Shown: positions 62,177-64,000 of the stretch, one piece after another
Numbering within the stretch: position 1 is the stretch's first letter
How the letters are laid out: each line of letters opens with the position of its first letter
DNA from: Christiangramia aestuarii
GTDB lineage: Bacteria > Bacteroidota > Bacteroidia > Flavobacteriales > Flavobacteriaceae
Reading direction: 5' to 3'
Length of the DNA stretch: 64,000 nt
Assembly (NCBI RefSeq): GCF_009735585.1
Contig: NZ_VJVW01000002.1
Span: forward strand, 1-64,000
Notes under the pieces: generated by a model
Told to the model about the DNA's origin: nothing
Seen by the model: only the letters and a program-made list of their open reading frames with translations
Databases searched by the model: none
Translations under genes and position numbers: made by a program

Positions 62177-62968
62177 CTATTTAGTATATCTTTGGTTCAG
62201 CCTATTAATATTCCAGGAATTTGAACTACCCGCTGTTTCCTGATAATAAAGTTCATTTTTTGTTAATTGCTGCTCATCACGATACCACGGTAAATGCTTC
62301 GCCATATAAGGTTCATTGGTCCTAATAGCCTTATAACTCACGCTCTTTACACCTGGCCTATAGAGCGCGAAAGTTGTATCAATTTCAGCTATAAAATCTC
62401 CATTTTTATTTTTTTTAACCCAGTATTTTTTTTCCCATTCAATAATATTCTTTTTTAACGGATTTTCGTTTGGTAGATCATCGATTTGGAGACTAAATCC
62501 TACCTTTTTCACTTCTGGATTTCCATCTAAAATTTTCATAAAGTGTTTTAAAAAATCTGAAGGACAATTTTGATTTGGCAATATATCTGGATCTGTAAGG
62601 ACAAAATAACCATTGGTGAATTTTTCGAATAAATTCATTTTTTTCCAAAATACTCTATAACCATAATTCTTGTCAAGCCTAAAAATTTTGATTCTATCTT
62701 CTATTGAATTGTAATAATCTAATAAAGGGGGATATGTTGAATTATTATCAATTATTTTAATATTTCTATAATTATGTTTCCACAAATAATCAATTAGTCT
62801 TTTCATATAGTCCAACTGATTAAAACTGATAATAAATATTGGAATCCTTTTATAATCTAACTTTTGGGCACGAAAGGATTTATGAAAGAAAAATTTAAGA
62901 AGATTTGTAAATTTTAATTTCAATTTACGAAAGAATATTCGGGACTTATTTACTTTTTCAGGATTCAA
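62177..62968 (-). CDS. GT-A glycosyltransferase-like protein
   Basis: 263 residues. PIFIISFNQLDYMKRLIDYL and IIDNNSTYPPLLDYY lead into VLTDPDILPNQN, which carries the likely metal-binding DPD. DTTFALYRPG is the acceptor-side block. The first 35 residues are basic and do not form a clear domain. Similar short proteins in glycan loci are assigned to GT2-like families; the match here is weaker than for its neighbours. Confidence 0.78.
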   Translation of the reverse strand: MNPEKVNKSRIFFRKLKLKFTNLLKFFFHKSFRAQKLDYKRIPIFIISFNQLDYMKRLIDYLWKHNYRNIKIIDNNSTYPPLLDYYNSIEDRIKIFRLDKNYGYRVFWKKMNLFEKFTNGYFVLTDPDILPNQNCPSDFLKHFMKILDGNPEVKKVGFSLQIDDLPNENPLKKNIIEWEKKYWVKKNKNGDFIAEIDTTFALYRPGVKSVSYKAIRTNEPYMAKHLPWYRDEQQLTKNELYYQETAGSSNSWNINRLNQRYTK

Positions 62969-63872
62969 AGATGGAAACTTTTAAAGAATATAAATAAAAT
63001 TTGGTTCCTACTTTGAAATTTTTACTTATCATCAATTTAGCAAACATTTTAAAGGATTTGAAGTATTTTTTTTCCTTATTGTAACTCGAGATCAAACCAA
63101 TTTTATATTTTAAAAGCGATTTTTCTAAATCGTGGACCTTATCCTCAAATTCTGTGATTGAATAAATATTCTTTAGAATTTGGAAATTGATTTCACCTAT
63201 TTTACTTTTTTGATTTCTTAACACAGCTGAAGTACCAAAATCCTTACGATAAACAGCAGTTATATCTGGCATAAAATAGACCTTTCTATTATTTCTTAGG
63301 ACCCATAAATAAGTTGGCCAGTCACAATAAGGTAGTTCACACATCCAGCTTTTCATAGATCCTGGTAATGGATCGTTTCTGAACATTACAGTAACCGAAG
63401 CTATATAATTAGAATAAACTAATTCCTGGAAATCACTTATTTCAGGAATCTTCTTTGCATTCCTAGGATATTTCTTCGTGGAAGGAAAAAGATTGTAATT
63501 ATTTGTAAAACAGATTCCGAAATTTTGGTTTTTCTCCAAAAAATTCGCCTGCTTTTGAATTTTGTAAGAATCTATCCAATAATCATCGGCATCACATATA
63601 GCCACATATTTTCCTTTACACCTATCTAAGGTTTTTACATAATTCGATCCAATCCCCAAATTTTTATCGTTAAGAACTAGGGTGATTTTGTCAGGATATT
63701 TTCTTTGATAATTTTCACATATCTCCCTGGTACCATCTGTACTTTTATCATCGCCAATTACAAGTTCAAATGGAAAATCTGTACGTTGGGATAAGATGCT
63801 TTCTATTGACTGGTTGATATAATCTTTTTGATTATACGCCAACATAAATACACTTACTAAGGGAATACTCAT
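62958..63872 (-). CDS. Glycosyltransferase family 2
   Basis: 304 residues. MLAYNQKDYINQSIESILSQ, IGDDKSTDGTRE, DKNLGIGSNYVKTLDRCKG and AICDADDYWID give a clear GT-A core. The C-terminal 70 residues are Lys/Tyr/Phe-rich. Overlaps the following gene by 11 nt. It is the most upstream gene of the minus-strand block that is visible. Confidence 0.92.
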   Translation of the reverse strand: MSIPLVSVFMLAYNQKDYINQSIESILSQRTDFPFELVIGDDKSTDGTREICENYQRKYPDKITLVLNDKNLGIGSNYVKTLDRCKGKYVAICDADDYWIDSYKIQKQANFLEKNQNFGICFTNNYNLFPSTKKYPRNAKKIPEISDFQELVYSNYIASVTVMFRNDPLPGSMKSWMCELPYCDWPTYLWVLRNNRKVYFMPDITAVYRKDFGTSAVLRNQKSKIGEINFQILKNIYSITEFEDKVHDLEKSLLKYKIGLISSYNKEKKYFKSFKMFAKLMISKNFKVGTKFYLYSLKVSIFES

Positions 63873-64000
63873 CTATTTTATTAAACGCTGGAATTTACAA
63901 TATTAAGAAATAATTATTGTGCCGACTGTTGAACATGAATACTTAAAAGTAAAATTATCATAGATTTGAAATTAGATCTAATACAGAGATGACAAAAATT
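63873..64000. other. AT-rich right edge without a recognised gene
   Basis: 128 nt upstream of the last GT2 gene. Only imperfect minus-strand -7 matches such as TACTTTTA are visible. It may hold a promoter of the minus-strand block or simply be a gap before another gene outside the window. Confidence 0.4.

Overview
The window looks like a chromosomal segment of a marine member of the Bacteroidota, most likely Flavobacteriaceae (Gramella/Christiangramia-like). The evidence is gene content and signals. Transketolase is split into two genes. Many promoters carry the Bacteroidota -7 element TAnnTTTG. The DNA is AT-rich with few recognisable Shine-Dalgarno sites, and several genes encode polysaccharide sulfotransferases. 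No mobile element, CRISPR array, tRNA or rRNA gene is visible.

Left edge (1-717): four tandem units of about 135 bp each carry a leftward promoter with an AT-rich upstream tract. They are probably the promoter array of a stable-RNA (rRNA) operon lying just outside the window. Core block (0.7-26.3 kb): thrS-infC-rpmI-rplT encodes translation functions, and infC appears to begin at AUA. Next come a CPA2 antiporter, a YjbQ-family protein, a secreted amidotransferase-like protein, dnaB, accA, the lptG-tgt pair, the split transketolase, a small outer-membrane beta-barrel protein and recQ. Then follow kdsD-tatC-AhpD-like, lptB, pssA and lnt. Tgt and RecQ both lack the cysteines that bind structural zinc in the textbook enzymes. 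A sulfotransferase gene and an asparagine-synthase-like gene sit on either side of lptB and look like insertions into a housekeeping neighbourhood.

Surface-polysaccharide locus (26.3-63.9 kb): almost everything is on the minus strand, tightly packed and often overlapping. From the distal end it holds a polyprenyl-phosphate sugar-1-phosphate transferase, an O-antigen ligase/polymerase-like membrane protein, about 20 predicted glycosyltransferases, four SAM methyltransferases, two more sulfotransferases and an ABC exporter ATPase of Wzt type. At its centre is a nonulosonic-acid cassette: NeuB synthase, NeuC-type hydrolysing epimerase, NeuA-type CMP transferase, a NodB-type deacetylase, an N-formyltransferase-like enzyme and an asparagine synthase. 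One gene, wecB, is on the plus strand inside the locus. Together these genes suggest a long, sulfated, methylated glycan containing a modified sialic-acid-like sugar, exported by an ABC transporter and ligated to a lipid carrier or lipid A. The lipid A/LPS genes nearby (kdsD, lptB, lptG) fit that setting. The permease partner of Wzt, and any flippase, are not in the window.
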